A DNA stretch of 64,000 nt from JAPOXR01 sp965116115. GTDB taxonomy: Bacteria > Pseudomonadota > Alphaproteobacteria > Rhodobacterales > Rhodobacteraceae. Shown here in pieces: positions 45,586-56,600 of this stretch. How positions within the stretch are numbered: position 1 is the stretch's first letter; each line of letters opens with the position of its first letter. Under the pieces are notes generated by a model, which made no database searches, was not told where the DNA came from, and worked only from the letters and a program-made list of their open reading frames with translations. A program made the position numbers and the translations under genes. The stretch covers positions 2,852,001 through 2,916,000 of the forward strand of contig OZ220486.1 of assembly GCA_965116115.1 (NCBI GenBank), given 5' to 3'.

Positions 45586-47148
45586 TCACGCAGGCTCGAC
45601 GCGCACGTCTGTTATGTTGCGCTCCCCGCGTCCGCAGGCCACGCCGATCAGGCGGACCTGTTTGCCTTCCGCACGGTATTTCTCCGCGTAGCCCCGGTCG
45701 CGTATCTGCGCGATTGCAGCGGCTGACGCCGCTTCCGCGCCGGCCGTGTTTTCCGCCATCTTGAATTCCAGAACGAAAACCTGCCTGCCGAGACGCAGTG
45801 CCATGTCCGCGCGGCCGTGACTCGAGGCTTCCTCAACGCTCAGGTCAACGCCGGCTGAACGCAGGCACATGTAAAGCAGGCTCGCGTACCACGCCTCGTG
45901 ACGCGCGAGAGCCCCCTTATTGTGCCATTCGCTGGGCATCCCCGAAATCCAGGCGCGGAGCCTGTCTTCGAAGCCGACGAAATCGCCTGCCTCAAGAAGC
46001 GCGCAGAACTCCCGTCCCGGCTTCGCCGGAACTCGTTCCTTCTTACTCAGCCAAGCGAGCAGCCCGCGGTTCAGGCTGACCCGGACCTCGCGATTGGGAT
46101 AGTCCAGTCGGTACGAAGTGTCGAATTCATCCTCCTCTTCCCCGACGATGGTCAGATAGCCGGTCTGAAAAAGCAGGGCCTCAACGCTGATGTCGTTCAC
46201 ATCGAAACTGGAGACGAGCGACATGTCCGCCGTCCGGTTCTCCAGCTCCATCGGGTTAACGGACTGCTCCAACAGCATCTTGAACAGGAATTCCGGAGAC
46301 CCGGTCTCGAACCAGTAGGGCCGGAACTCGCGTTTCTTCAGGAGCAGCAGAACGTCAAAGGGATTGTAGACCCGCTCATCTCCCCGCCAGCAGTAGCCGT
46401 TGTACCAGGCGCGGATCTTGCCGCGGTCGAGCCCGGCCATCTCCGGACCGAAGACCCGGTCCAGATCCTCCTCCCTGTAGCCGCAGACCGCGGCGTAGCG
46501 CGGATCAAGGCTGATATCCTCAAGATTGTTGAGACCTGAGAACAGGCTGACCTTCGAGAACATGCTCACGCCGGTGACGAAGACGAAACGGACATGCTCG
46601 GCGCTGTCCTTGATGACGCCGTAGAAGCCGCGCAGATAATCCCGGTTGGCCGCCGCGCGCTCCGGATCCTCGATCATGTCAAGGATCGGCTTGTCATACT
46701 CGTCCACCAGAACCACGACCCGCCGGCCGGCGGCCCTGTGCAGGCGGTCAAGCAGATCCTGCAGACGTTCGGGTCCTGTCTCGCAGGAAGCGGGCGGGAG
46801 ACCGGCGTTGCGTTCGATGATCGCCAACTGGTTGAGGACGCTGCGTTCTATATCATCCGGTTCATTATATATCCTGCCGAAACTCAGTCGCACCGTCGGA
46901 CGGGGCGCGCGCCAATCCCAGTGAGGATGGATATCCAGTCCCCGGAACAGAGACTCTTCGCACGCGAACAAAGAACGGAGCGTATCAAGCAGCAGGCTCT
47001 TGCCGAACCGGCGAGGCCTTGACAGGAAGTAGTGGCGCCCCCCGTCTGTCAACTGCCTGATTAGGGGCGTTTTGTCGACGTAGTAGAAACCCTCGCTCCG
47101 GATCATGCGGAAATCCTGAATCCCGATCGGAAGACGGCGTCGGGTCAT
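45586..47148 (-). CDS. AAA-ATPase-like protein with C-terminal PD-(D/E)XK nuclease-type domain
   Basis: A 520-residue protein of the AAA-ATPase_like/PDDEXK_9 family. It opens RRRLPIGIQDFRMIRSEGFY then YYVDKTPLIRQLTDGG, with a short P-loop RPRRFGKSLLLDTLRSLF, Walker B VVVLVDEYDKPILDMI and the conserved FVTGVSMFSKVSLFSGLNNLEDIS. The C-terminal domain ends GRADMALRLGRQVFVLEFKMAENT, the D...EFK pattern of a PD-(D/E)XK fold. The start follows GGAG by six bases. Function is not established; such genes are plentiful and variable in some symbiont and gut genomes and have been considered mobile or defence-related. It stands alone here. Confidence 0.85.
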   Translation of the reverse strand: MTRRRLPIGIQDFRMIRSEGFYYVDKTPLIRQLTDGGRHYFLSRPRRFGKSLLLDTLRSLFACEESLFRGLDIHPHWDWRAPRPTVRLSFGRIYNEPDDIERSVLNQLAIIERNAGLPPASCETGPERLQDLLDRLHRAAGRRVVVLVDEYDKPILDMIEDPERAAANRDYLRGFYGVIKDSAEHVRFVFVTGVSMFSKVSLFSGLNNLEDISLDPRYAAVCGYREEDLDRVFGPEMAGLDRGKIRAWYNGYCWRGDERVYNPFDVLLLLKKREFRPYWFETGSPEFLFKMLLEQSVNPMELENRTADMSLVSSFDVNDISVEALLFQTGYLTIVGEEEDEFDTSYRLDYPNREVRVSLNRGLLAWLSKKERVPAKPGREFCALLEAGDFVGFEDRLRAWISGMPSEWHNKGALARHEAWYASLLYMCLRSAGVDLSVEEASSHGRADMALRLGRQVFVLEFKMAENTAGAEAASAAAIAQIRDRGYAEKYRAEGKQVRLIGVACGRGERNITDVRVEPA

Positions 47149-48366
47149 TGGTTTCTCCATTCGTGATGTCATTATCCTATTTCATATGATTTTTACATGC
47201 CACACTGACTGAATTCCGAAGCGCGCCGCTTCATTCGCAGATCGCGATTCAAACGGATCTAATTGTCACAAGCAGGCTGAGCGGGTGCGATACTCTCTGA
47301 AACGAAATAAAAGAGGGCATCGCATGCCATCAGGCTTCAGCGGCGGCTCCGGCTGCCTCTGCCCGTTGAACCGCCTGAGGGCCGCTTGGAAAAGGCGGAG
47401 CGGAACTGATCCGGCTGCCGCTCAACCCCGGCCAGCAGCTGGCTCTCGCCCGACTCCTGCCCTTCTCATGACCAGCGGCCCTCGGAAACGAATTTGCGGG
47501 GCATCTACGACAGCTTGATTCTGACAGAGAGGCCGCCGGCTGACCCCGGTGATGCATTTCATGGTTGCATGGGCGCACAAGAAAAATTCAAAATTTTCAG
47601 GATCTGAAAATTCCTGCGACGGCAGGCATATAAACCCGCTCATGACGCCAATGCCTGCATGGCTTAGGCGACAGCTGCCGGCGACCAACATCACAACGCT
47701 TGGAATCGGCTGGTCTGCGGACTCGGTCGCCAGCGCAACTGACGCCGTCGGCAGGATGCGCCGAGATGAACAAATTCTTTGCCTGCCGAATACTTGACAT
47801 CGCTTGCATTGTTGCTTGGACAAACCATATTCAGTCTCTTGCGGGACCAGTTGCACTACCAGACGAGGACGGGCTTCGTTCTTCTGGAACGCACTGGCCG
47901 CAAAGCAACGTGTTCGCCCGGATCAGCCGCCTGCTCATGACGGCGACAAGGGCGGCCTTATGACATTTCCCCCGCTCCGGCACCCATCGAGAAAATCACA
48001 GCAGCCAACCGCCTTAAACGCGACTCGTTTGTCAACAAGCCTTGATGTCGCAGGGCAAGTTCCATTCGAGATTCTCTACACCGCAGTTCATCCCAGGGGC
48101 GAACGGACGGCCGGCATGAAAACACGGAAACGTTCTGATTGCGCTGGCTTGCCCTTATTCGTGTCCGCGCCTTATACTTTCCTGTGCCGCGTTGTTAAGA
48201 AGGAGCGCGTGAACGGAATGGCTGCTGCCGATGAATATCCGGTCAGGTCGCCGGAGTTTCCGGGTCACGTCAGCGACGTCTGGACTGTCCTTGTTCGATC
48301 AGCGATCAGGATCATGTGGGATCAATCGGAGTCCCGACTCGAATTTTCCATTTATGGAAACCGCCG
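47149..48366. other. 1.2-kb gene-poor stretch with mobile-element and autotransporter-like scraps
   Basis: No intact gene is recognised. At 47868-47985 on the minus strand lies an IS110 tail scrap. At about 47530-47578 on the minus strand a 45-base patch (MRPCNHEMHHRGQPAA) resembles the 5' end of the decayed autotransporter at 25.06 kb. A 144-codon minus-strand frame spans part of the region without family motifs. The right end must contain the xylulokinase promoter. Confidence 0.45.
47868..47985 (-). pseudogene. C-terminal scrap of an IS110-family transposase (second)
   Basis: The minus strand reads RGKCHKAALVAVMSRRLIRANTLL, the same transposase tail as at 16.5 kb on the plus strand, with related flanking DNA. 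Only about 100 bases remain. Confidence 0.48.
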
Positions 48367-49809
48367 ATGATTCTCGGCATTGACCTTGGAACATCCGCTG
48401 TGAAGATCGTCGCACTTGACGGTCACCGCTCAGTTGCAACAGCGGTCGCTCCGCTGTCGACCGACTCACCCCATCCTGGATGGAGCGAGCAGAATCCTGC
48501 GGCTTGGCTGGACGCATTACATGCCGCCATGGCCCGGCTGCTGTCCGAAACCGGGCTGGACGGCGGCAGCGTGGCCTGCATCGGATTGTCCGGCCAAATG
48601 CATGGAACGGTGCTGCTTGATCGCGCATTGACCGTTCTGAGACCCTGCATTCTGTGGAATGACAGCCGTTCACATGCCGACTGCGCGACGCTTGCCGAGC
48701 GCGTGCCGCGGATCGGCGAAATCGCCGGCGTTCCACCCCTTCCCGGATTCTCAGCCCCCAAGATCATGTGGGTGGCGCGGAATGAACCGGACATCCATGG
48801 GCGGATCGCCCACCTGTTGCTTCCCAAAGATTTCTTAGGGCATTTTCTGCACGGAAATCTTGTCACAGACACTTCGGATGCAGCCGGAACGCTATGGCTT
48901 GATCAGCGGAGGCGCTCTTGGTCTCATGATCTCTGTGATGCAAGCGCCACCCGTCCCGGCTGGCTGCCGGCGATTCTCGACGGCTATCAGGTCGCCGGGC
49001 GGCTGCGGTCCGCCGCCGCCCGGTCACTGGGGCTGAGGCCGGGTATTCCGATCGTCGCCGGAGGGGGCGACGCCGCGACCGGTGCGGTTGTTGTCGGCGC
49101 CACCGAGATCGGCGTCGCATTCATTTCCTTGGGAACCTCCGGCCAGCTTTTCGTGGCCACCGGCGACTATATCCCGAATCCGGAGCGCTTCGTCCATGCG
49201 TTCGCCCACACCGTTCCCGGCCGCTGGTACCAGATGGCTGCCATGTTGAACGGCGCCCGTCCGCTCAGCTGGCTGTCTGGAGTGCTCGGCTGCGGCGTCG
49301 AGAACGTCCTCGCAAACGCAGCCCGCGCCGACCCGGACCGGGTTCCGCTGTTCCTTCCTTATTTAACTGGAGAGAGGAGCCCGCACGGCGATCCACACAT
49401 TCGCGGCGCCTTCCACGGCCTTGAAGACAGCACCGGCACAGCGGCAATCTGCCGCTCAGTTGTGGAGGGCATTGCGTTTTCCTTCGCCGACGCCGCCGAC
49501 AGCTTCGGCGACCGGTTCGATCAGATTCGTCAGTTGCTGGCACTCGGCGGAGGCGCAAGAAGCGACCTTCTGTTGCAGACAATCTCGAATGCAACAGGCC
49601 GAAGGATACTGAGGGTCAAGGATGCGGAAGGCGGCCCGGCACTGGGTGGGGCTCTGCTGGCGGCGGTTGGAACCGGCAGCGTCGGCCCCTCGGCACTAGC
49701 GAAGGCGCCTGAGGTTTCCGCGACGTTCAGTCCCCGGACAGACGCCGGGCTAACCGGCAGGCTTGAGAGGTTCCGCTCCCTGTATCTTGCCCTTAAAATG
49801 TCTGGTTAG
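48367..49809 (+). CDS. xylB: Xylulokinase (FGGY family)
   Basis: A 480-residue FGGY kinase. It begins MILGIDLGTSAVKIVALDG with the phosphate-1 motif, and includes GWSEQNPAAWLDALHAAMA, CIGLSGQMHGTVLLD (the xylulokinase-specific GQMHG), ILWNDSRSHADC, and later IPIVAGGGDAATGAVVVG, YLTGERSPHGDP and LLALGGGARSDLLLQTISNATGR. It phosphorylates D-xylulose using ATP, feeding the pentose phosphate pathway. Start set by the FGGY N-terminus. It converges on the decayed frcBCA cluster, overlapping the end of the frcA remnant by four bases. It appears intact and could serve the sugar importer at 2.3-6.2 kb if that one carries xylose. Confidence 0.9.
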   Translation: MILGIDLGTSAVKIVALDGHRSVATAVAPLSTDSPHPGWSEQNPAAWLDALHAAMARLLSETGLDGGSVACIGLSGQMHGTVLLDRALTVLRPCILWNDSRSHADCATLAERVPRIGEIAGVPPLPGFSAPKIMWVARNEPDIHGRIAHLLLPKDFLGHFLHGNLVTDTSDAAGTLWLDQRRRSWSHDLCDASATRPGWLPAILDGYQVAGRLRSAAARSLGLRPGIPIVAGGGDAATGAVVVGATEIGVAFISLGTSGQLFVATGDYIPNPERFVHAFAHTVPGRWYQMAAMLNGARPLSWLSGVLGCGVENVLANAARADPDRVPLFLPYLTGERSPHGDPHIRGAFHGLEDSTGTAAICRSVVEGIAFSFADAADSFGDRFDQIRQLLALGGGARSDLLLQTISNATGRRILRVKDAEGGPALGGALLAAVGTGSVGPSALAKAPEVSATFSPRTDAGLTGRLERFRSLYLALKMSG

Positions 49810-50563
49810 GCGGCGTCATCAGGCGGTTTTCTGGCCCCGGTAATGAAAGCCACCGCATCCGACATCCTGAATTCCTGTGGATCAATGACGCAAAGTCTCC
49901 TGCCGAGCCGGTGGACGTGGATAAGGTCCGACACCTCGAAAACATGCGGCATGTTATGACTGATAAGTATGATCGGAATTCTTTTTGATTTGACATCCTT
50001 TATCAACTCCAGCACCCTCCGGCTTCCTTCACGCCCAGCGCCGCGGTCAACTCGTCCATGATGATGATCTTGGAGCCGAATGCGACGGCCCGAGCGACGG
50101 CGACGCCCTGCCATTGACCGCCTGAAAGGGTTTCCACCGCCTGATTGATGTTCTGGATCGTCATAAGACCGAGTTCCGAGAGTTTTTCGCGGGCTATCGA
50201 CGCCATCCTCTTCCGATCCAGCTGCCTCAGCAGCCCGCCGCGCCATCCCGGCTCCCGAAGTTCCCTTCCCATGAATATGTTGTCGGCGATGGACAGCGCC
50301 GGCGACATCGCAAGGGTCTGGTAGACTGTATCGATACCCGCCGCCCTCGCCTCAATCGGCGAACGGAAACTCACCTCAGACCCTTCAAACTTCATCATGC
50401 CCGCATCCGGCGTCACGGCGCCGGATATCACCTTTATGAGCGTCGATTTCCCGGCGCCGTTGTCACCGATCACACCGAGCACCTCGCCGGGGCGCAGGTC
50501 GAAATCGCAACTGTCAAGTGCGGTGACACGGCCGTACTTCTTTACCAGTCCACACGCGGACAA
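49806..50563 (-). pseudogene. frcA: Fructose ABC transporter ATPase, frameshifted
   Basis: Two adjacent frames together give an FrcA protein. The first runs from LSACGLVKKYGRVTALDSCD with Walker A GDNGAGKST through LSGGQWQGVAVARA and MDELTAALGVKEA. The second continues from SRRVLELIKDVKSKRIPIIL to ISHNMPHVFEVSDLIHVHRLGRR and TGARKPPDDAA. The shift is near 50035. Within Walker B the usual DEPTAAL reads DELTAAL, and the signature has W for R, both signs of relaxed selection. No ATG start is evident; a TTG at 50563 is the best candidate. Order binding protein, permease, ATPase matches rhizobial frcBCA. Confidence 0.85.
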
Positions 50564-51637
50564 GACTGATCCCGTCTTGCGGCCACCTTTCTGATCCACT
50601 GGTCCACCGCTACGGCTGCGATGATCAGCACGCCGATCAGCAGGAAAGTCCACTGGGCGTCGGCACCGGCAAGCCGCAGCCCGAGAGCGAAGACACCGAC
50701 GATCAACGCGCCGAAGAATGCGCCCAGAATGGACCCCCTGCCGCCGAAGAGGGAGATTCCGCCGATCACGACAGCGGTAATAGATTCAATGTTCAGGAGC
50801 TGCCCGGAGGTAGGGGACACAGAACCAATGCGTCCGATCAAAGCCCAGCCTGCGAAGGCGCAGATAAAACCGGCGACGGCATATGTCGATATCAGTGTCC
50901 CCCCTCACATTCACGCCGGAAAGCTCCGCCGCCTCTGGATCGTCGCCCACGGCATAGACGTGCCGTCCCCAAGCGGTCTGGCGAAGCGTATAGGCAAGCA
51001 CAATCACCAACAGCACCATGAACACCACGCCATAGGTAAAGACGGCGCCGCCAAGCTTGAACTTCGAACCGAGGAACTGAAGCATCGGCGCATCGGCCGC
51101 GATTTCCTGGCTCCGAATCGTCTCGTTGGCGGAGTAAAGGAAATTCGCCGCCAACACGATCTGCCAAGTTCCAAGCGTGACGATGAAGGGCGGCAGCTTC
51201 ATGACAGCCACCAACCAGCCGTTAAACATCCAGATCAAAGTGCCGAACATAAGACCGCAGGCGATCGAAAAGCCGGCAGGCAAGCCGTAGCGGAACGTAA
51301 ATTGGCCCATAACGACCGAGGAGATCACGGCGATCGCGCCGACCGACAAGTCGATTCCGGCGGTTAAAATCACCAACGACTGGGCAGCCGCCACGATACC
51401 GACAATCTGCACTTGCTGCAGGATCAGAGTCAGGGCGAAGGGCGAAAAGAATTTCTGTCCTAAAAAGGCGCCGAACACAGCGATCGCCCCAAGCAGAACA
51501 ATCAACGGCACCAAGGATGGCATGGTGTGCAACGCGTGATGGAGTCCTGAAATCAGGCCCCTCGGATGTCCGCCGAAGGAGGCTACCTCTTTCGCCGCAT
51601 TCGCCGTCACCGCCTCAAAGTCATCCGAATCGGACAT
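50542..51637 (-). pseudogene. frcC: Fructose ABC transporter permease, frameshifted
   Basis: The frame from 51637 (MSDSDDFEAVTANAAKEVAS) follows FrcC through VAAAQSLVILTAGIDLSVGA, KLPPFIVTLGTWQIVLAANF and GRHVYAVGDDPEAAELSGVNV, then shifts near 50900. The remainder is in another frame: IGRIGSVSPTSGQLLNIESI, then TAVVIGGISLFGGRGSILGA and a final VAVDQWIRKVAAR. Together they cover the full family length, so one frameshift is the only visible lesion. The fragments would otherwise give an intact inner-membrane permease. Confidence 0.88.
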
Positions 51638-51723
51638 ATGCTGCTCCGGCATCCGCTGCCGTGGGGACAGCCCTGTGCCTGTCCCCGCCAATTTGTCACA
51701 AAGAATGCAGGCTGGTCAAATCA

Positions 51724-52644
51724 TCACCAGCAAAGGGCGGCGCCTTCTTCAGAACTGATGGACTCGACACCGTCGACCGGCATGTCCGTCACCAAGGCAA
51801 CGCCGGTGTCGAAGCAGTCCTTTCCCGGGGTGTTCTCCGGTTTGGCGCCGTCCTTCGCCCAAGCGACGATCGCCTCGATCCCCTTGGATGCCATCAGGAG
51901 CGGATACTGCTGCGAGGTGGCACCGATCACGCCGGCCTTCACATTGTCAACACCCGGGCATCCGCCGTCCACGGACACGATGAGAACGTCGTTCTCGCGC
52001 CCGATCGCCTTGAGGGCCTCATAGGCGCCAGCGGCCGCGGGTTCATTGATCGTGCAGACGAGATTGATCATCGGATCAATGGCGAGGAGATTCTCCATCG
52101 CTCTCCGGCCGCCTTCTTCATTCCCTTGGGTCACATCATGGCCGACGATGCGAGGGGCGGATTCGTCTCCCCACTTGCTGGGATCGGCAAGATCAATACC
52201 GAATCCCTGCATGAAGCCTTGGTCGCGAAGCACGCCGACCGTTGGCTGCGAAACCGCAATATCCAGCATGGCGATCCTTGCGTCAGCGGCCTCGTCGCCG
52301 AGCACTCCCGCTGCCCACTTGCCGATCAGTTCGCCCGCAAGGAAGTTGTCGGTGGCGAACGTCATGTCGGCTGCGCCGATCGGATCAAGAGGCGTATCCA
52401 AGGCAATCACGACGAGTCCCGCCTCACGCGCTTGGGAGACTGCCGAAACGATTGATCCCGTGTCGGATGCGGTGAGCAGGATCCCCTTGGCTCCGTCGGC
52501 GATGCAGGTTTCAATGGCCGCGACCTGGGTTTCATGATCACCGTCAATTTTTCCCGCGTAGGCGGAAAGGTTCACGCCGAGCTCCTCGGATTTGGCAAGA
52601 GCCCCTTCGCGCATCTTCACAAAGAACGGATCGGTGGTATTGTG
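51724..52644 (-). pseudogene. frcB: Fructose-type binding protein truncated by an IS256 remnant
   Basis: The frame runs from NTTDPFFVKMREGALAKS to SSEEGAALCW and matches FrcB almost throughout (GDHETQVAAIETCIADGAKG, VVIALDTPLDPIGAADMTF, RIVGHDVTQGNEEGG, TINEPAAAGAYEALKAIG, VSVDGGCPGVDNVKAGVIGA). The signal peptide and first strand are gone. In their place the same frame continues upstream into IS256 transposase codons (VHKA, then a TAA), so the junction lies near 52645. Without a signal it could not reach the periplasm. This is the lesion that most clearly kills the importer. Confidence 0.9.
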
Positions 52645-53568
52645 AGCCTTGTGAACTTAGCGGCACCTGATAAGAATGTCTGAGCCGAAAGTGCGCCGTA
52701 GAACTTCACTGAGCTCCTTGGGCCCATCCACGATGAAAAGACAGTTGTCTTCCGGATCAAGCCCGCGGCCGGTCAAATCATCGAGCAGCGTCTGCACTGC
52801 CGCAGCGTTCTCCGTCGCGCCCTCAACGATGCTCAAGGGACGCTTATGTCCTGACGCGTTAACGCCGACAGCCCCGATCATCGGCAGACGGTCGTCCAGA
52901 CACAACCCGGCGATAAGAATCTTGACAAGTTTCAGCTTCGACAGGTCTGAACTTATCCATTCATCAAACAGTTCATCAAATTTCTTTTGGAACCGGCGGG
53001 ATACAGATGATTCAAACAGACCGTTGTCCTTCTCAGCGGGAACTCCGGCATCCAAGAGCCGGACGGTCCGGCCGAATTTACGATCAGTCATATCCACTGC
53101 CATCAGGTTCATCGACAATTTGTCGGGATATCCGCCCTCCGAAATCCTTTGCCGACCCGGAAAGGAAGCCTCCCTTCCCAATCATCTTACAGCGAACACG
53201 GCGCGCGTTCAACTCAGATCCCGCCGCCGTGAAAGCTGACCTGAAAACGCATGCGGCACTGGCGACAACCAATTTTGCCAGAACAATAGCGGCAGAATTC
53301 CCCGGCAGCCGGTCCGCGTCTTCGCTCATCATTTGAGCTAGGCTTTCGATGCCCGCTGCTAAGCAGAGCCGCTGGAACCTCCTTAATCTCGCCATATGCC
53401 TCTTCGGCAAGCGCAGGGACATTCGTAGCGCTTGCCGAGGCACGATGGAATATGGTATTCGTTTTAACGATGTTGCTTTCTTTCTTGGTTTGAACTCTGA
53501 TGCCGCGGCTCCGGGGGAAGCGATACCGCTTATATCAAAGTTTCAACTCCCGCCGGGATATACCCGGA
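52645..53568 (-). pseudogene. Decayed IS256-family element, 5' part of transposase only
   Basis: Minus-strand frames carry the first half of a mutator transposase: LRRFQRLCLAAGIESLAQMM, then DRKFGRTVRLLDAGVPAE, AVSRRF-like SSVSRRFQKKFDELFDEWIS, GAVGVNASGHKRPLSIVEGA and LFIVDGPKELSEVLRRTFGS, ending RCR at a TAA where intact copies read RCQVHKGRN. The 3' half is deleted and joined to frcB. The outer end near 53551-53568 still resembles the right terminal repeat of the intact-looking IS256 at 34.0-35.5 kb. Divergence from that copy is substantial, so it arrived earlier. Confidence 0.8.
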
Positions 53569-53660
53569 TTCGATAAGGAGCTTGACGGCCTCGCCGCCGC
53601 CCGCCGGACAATGGCGTAGACGATCAAGTACGGCCCGGCATAAGTGAATCCAGTTCTGCA

Positions 53661-56600
53661 TTGCCTGAAAGGGTCGGATATGAATTGCCGCCGGAGATGC
53701 CCGGCCGCGGAAACAGCTTGGAAAAGAGATTGAGTGAAGACCCCGCGGCATCGCAGCGTAGCAGAGAGCGACATCAGCCGAACCGGTCAACGGGCGCTGT
53801 CTTCGAAACCAAGCGGGCCGGGCTGGCCTCGTTCCTGTTTGCCATGCTGCATCGGCGCCGCGCGAAGGCGGCATCGGTTGATTCTGAAACTGTCCGGCTG
53901 ATGTTCGGAGCGCGGACGGTTCAGATGTTGTCCCTCGGCGATGTGGAAACAGTCAATGTCGCAGTCGGCCTCTTCTGGTCCGGCATAAGTTTCCGTCATG
54001 CGGCCGGCATCTCGCATGTTTCCGGCCTGCCCCGAACGGACGCGAGAGCCTTGGCCGGAGCAGTCGAAACGGCGAGATGCGCTTGGTGGCACCGAACCAT
54101 CGCTGCCCGAGCCGGCATGTTGCGCGCGATCCATAGCCGCATCGCCAAGCTCGCCGATCCCCCGGAATACCTCACCTCCGATGCCCTTCAAAAGCTTGAG
54201 ACCGATGCGCGAGCAGTGGTCGCCGGGCTCGCTATATGGCAACCGGAAGCCATGTCGGATATCCCTGAGAGCACGGTGCTGAAAGACATTTTCCAGTTTC
54301 TGAAGTCTCCGGACGACACCCGGGCGAACGCCAACAAGACGTTCCTTGCCAACGAGATGGTCCGCTCACGGGAACTGTTTGATCAGGTAGAGGCCCGCCC
54401 GCTCACCGGAGAGCAGCGCAAAGCGGTTGCGGTTGACGGGAACCGTAATCTCGTGGTTGCTGCAGCCGGCAGCGGCAAGACCTCGGTTATCGTCGCCAAG
54501 GCCGGGTGGCTTGTCCGCAGAATGAATCGCAAACCGTCGGAATTGCTGCTGCTGGCCTTCGCCAGCGATGCCCGCAGGGAGATGGAAGAACGCATCCGCA
54601 GACGTCTTGGCACCGGCATCTCGGACGGCATGACGGTCTGCACCTTCCACAGCTTGGGTCTGCGGATCATCAGCGAAGCCGAGGGCAAACGCCCGGCACT
54701 GGCCGCGACCGCCGAAAACGACCGGATGCTGTTCAATCAACTGAAGGAAATCATCGCCGATCTGATTGTTGACTCCGAACTTTCAGCCGAGTTGCTCGAA
54801 TGGTTCCGGGACCGGTCCGCGCCCTACAGGAGCCCGCATGAATGCCGGAACTGGAGCGAGTATTACGACTATATCCGCAAATTTGACATCCGCTCACTCA
54901 AGGGTGAGACTGTCCGCAGCTTCGAGGAATGCGAAATCGCGAACTTCCTCTATCTTAACGGCGTGGCCTATGAGTACGAGTCTCCCTACAGGCATGACTT
55001 GGCGACTTCGCAAAGGCGCCAGTACAAGCCCGACTTTCATCTCCCGGATCACGGCATCTACATCGAGCATTTCGGTATCGATGCCAAGGGGAACACGGCG
55101 CCGTTCGTCGACCGGGAGCAGTATCTGCGGGAGATGGACTGGAAGCGCGGTATCCACGCGGAGTATGAAACTACGCTGATCGAGACTTTCAGCCATGAGC
55201 AGGCCGACGGCCGGCTGCTCAGCAGCCTCGCGGAGAAACTCACCTCCCATGGTGTGATTCTGACACCGATTCCACCTCGAAAAATGTTCGCACTTCTCGA
55301 AAAACAGGACCGCGTTGACCCGTTCACGCGGCTGGCGGCCACCTTTCTGCAGCATTTCAAGGGCAGCGGCCTGTCGTTCGCCGACATCGCGGAACGAGCC
55401 GGCGGATTGCGGGATCAGGCGCGGTCGAGGAGTTTCCTTGCAGTGTTCCGACCGATATTCGAGCGCTATCAGGAAAGCCTTGACCGGTCTGGAGAGATTG
55501 ATTTCCACGACATGATCCGTCGAGCGACGGAGCTGGTCGAGTCGGGCCGTTACCGCAGCGCCTTCGGCTACATCCTGGTCGACGAATTCCAAGACATCTC
55601 GCCGGCGCGGGCGCGGCTTCTGAAGGCATTGCTTGACAGCGGACCGGACACCCGGTTGTTCGCGGTCGGCGATGACTGGCAGGCTATCTACCGGTTCGGC
55701 GGCTCGGACATCGCGGTCATGCGGGAATTCGAGGATTATTTCGGCGCGTTCGAGCGCATTGACCTAGCTGCCACGTTCCGCTGCGCCGACCGTATCGCCA
55801 GGGTCTCCTCAGATTTCGTGCTGCGCAATCCCGCGCAAATCCGCAAATCGGTCCGCGCAGTGCGCGAAGCGTCCCGGCCGGCGATCCATGTCGGCCTGTC
55901 CGGCGGGCAGGACCTCTCGCCGATGAAAAAAGCGTTGGACTTGATTGCCGAGGACGCCCGTCTGCACGGCGGGACGTCCGATGTGCTGCTGCTCAGCCGC
56001 TACCGGCATCTGCGGCCCCGCAACCTGCCGGTATTGCAGAAGCAGTATCCGGGTCTTCGCTTCACTTGGATGACGGTACACCGCTCCAAGGGTCTGGAGG
56101 CTGACTATGCCGTAGTACTCGGATTGTGTTCGGGCCGATACGGGTTTCCTGCGGAAGTCGCTGACGATCCGCTGCTCAATCTGGTACTGGCAGCGCCCGA
56201 GGCTCACTCGAACGCCGAGGAGCGGCGCCTGTTCTATGTCGCCCTCACCCGGGCGAAACGGCAGGTTTTTCTGCTTGCCGAAGGCGGCCCGCCGTCGGAA
56301 TTCGTTATGGAACTGATCAACGGCGGATATGATATCGAGATATTCGGACGGACGCCGGAACAGGATGTCTCCTGTCCCCGATGCGGGGGCGGATGGATGA
56401 AGCGTCAGGAGAACGCCCGCACCGGCAGCGTCTTCTACGGTTGTTCGAACTTTCCCTTTTGCGGGCACACGGCGCGCGCCTGCCCGAAATGCGCAAAAGG
56501 ACTGCCGATCAGGTGCGGAAACTTCCACCGCTGCCGTGACTGCGGCGGTGAAATCGAGTCCTGTCCTGAATGCGGGGGCTGGCTTGATATTCGAATGGGC

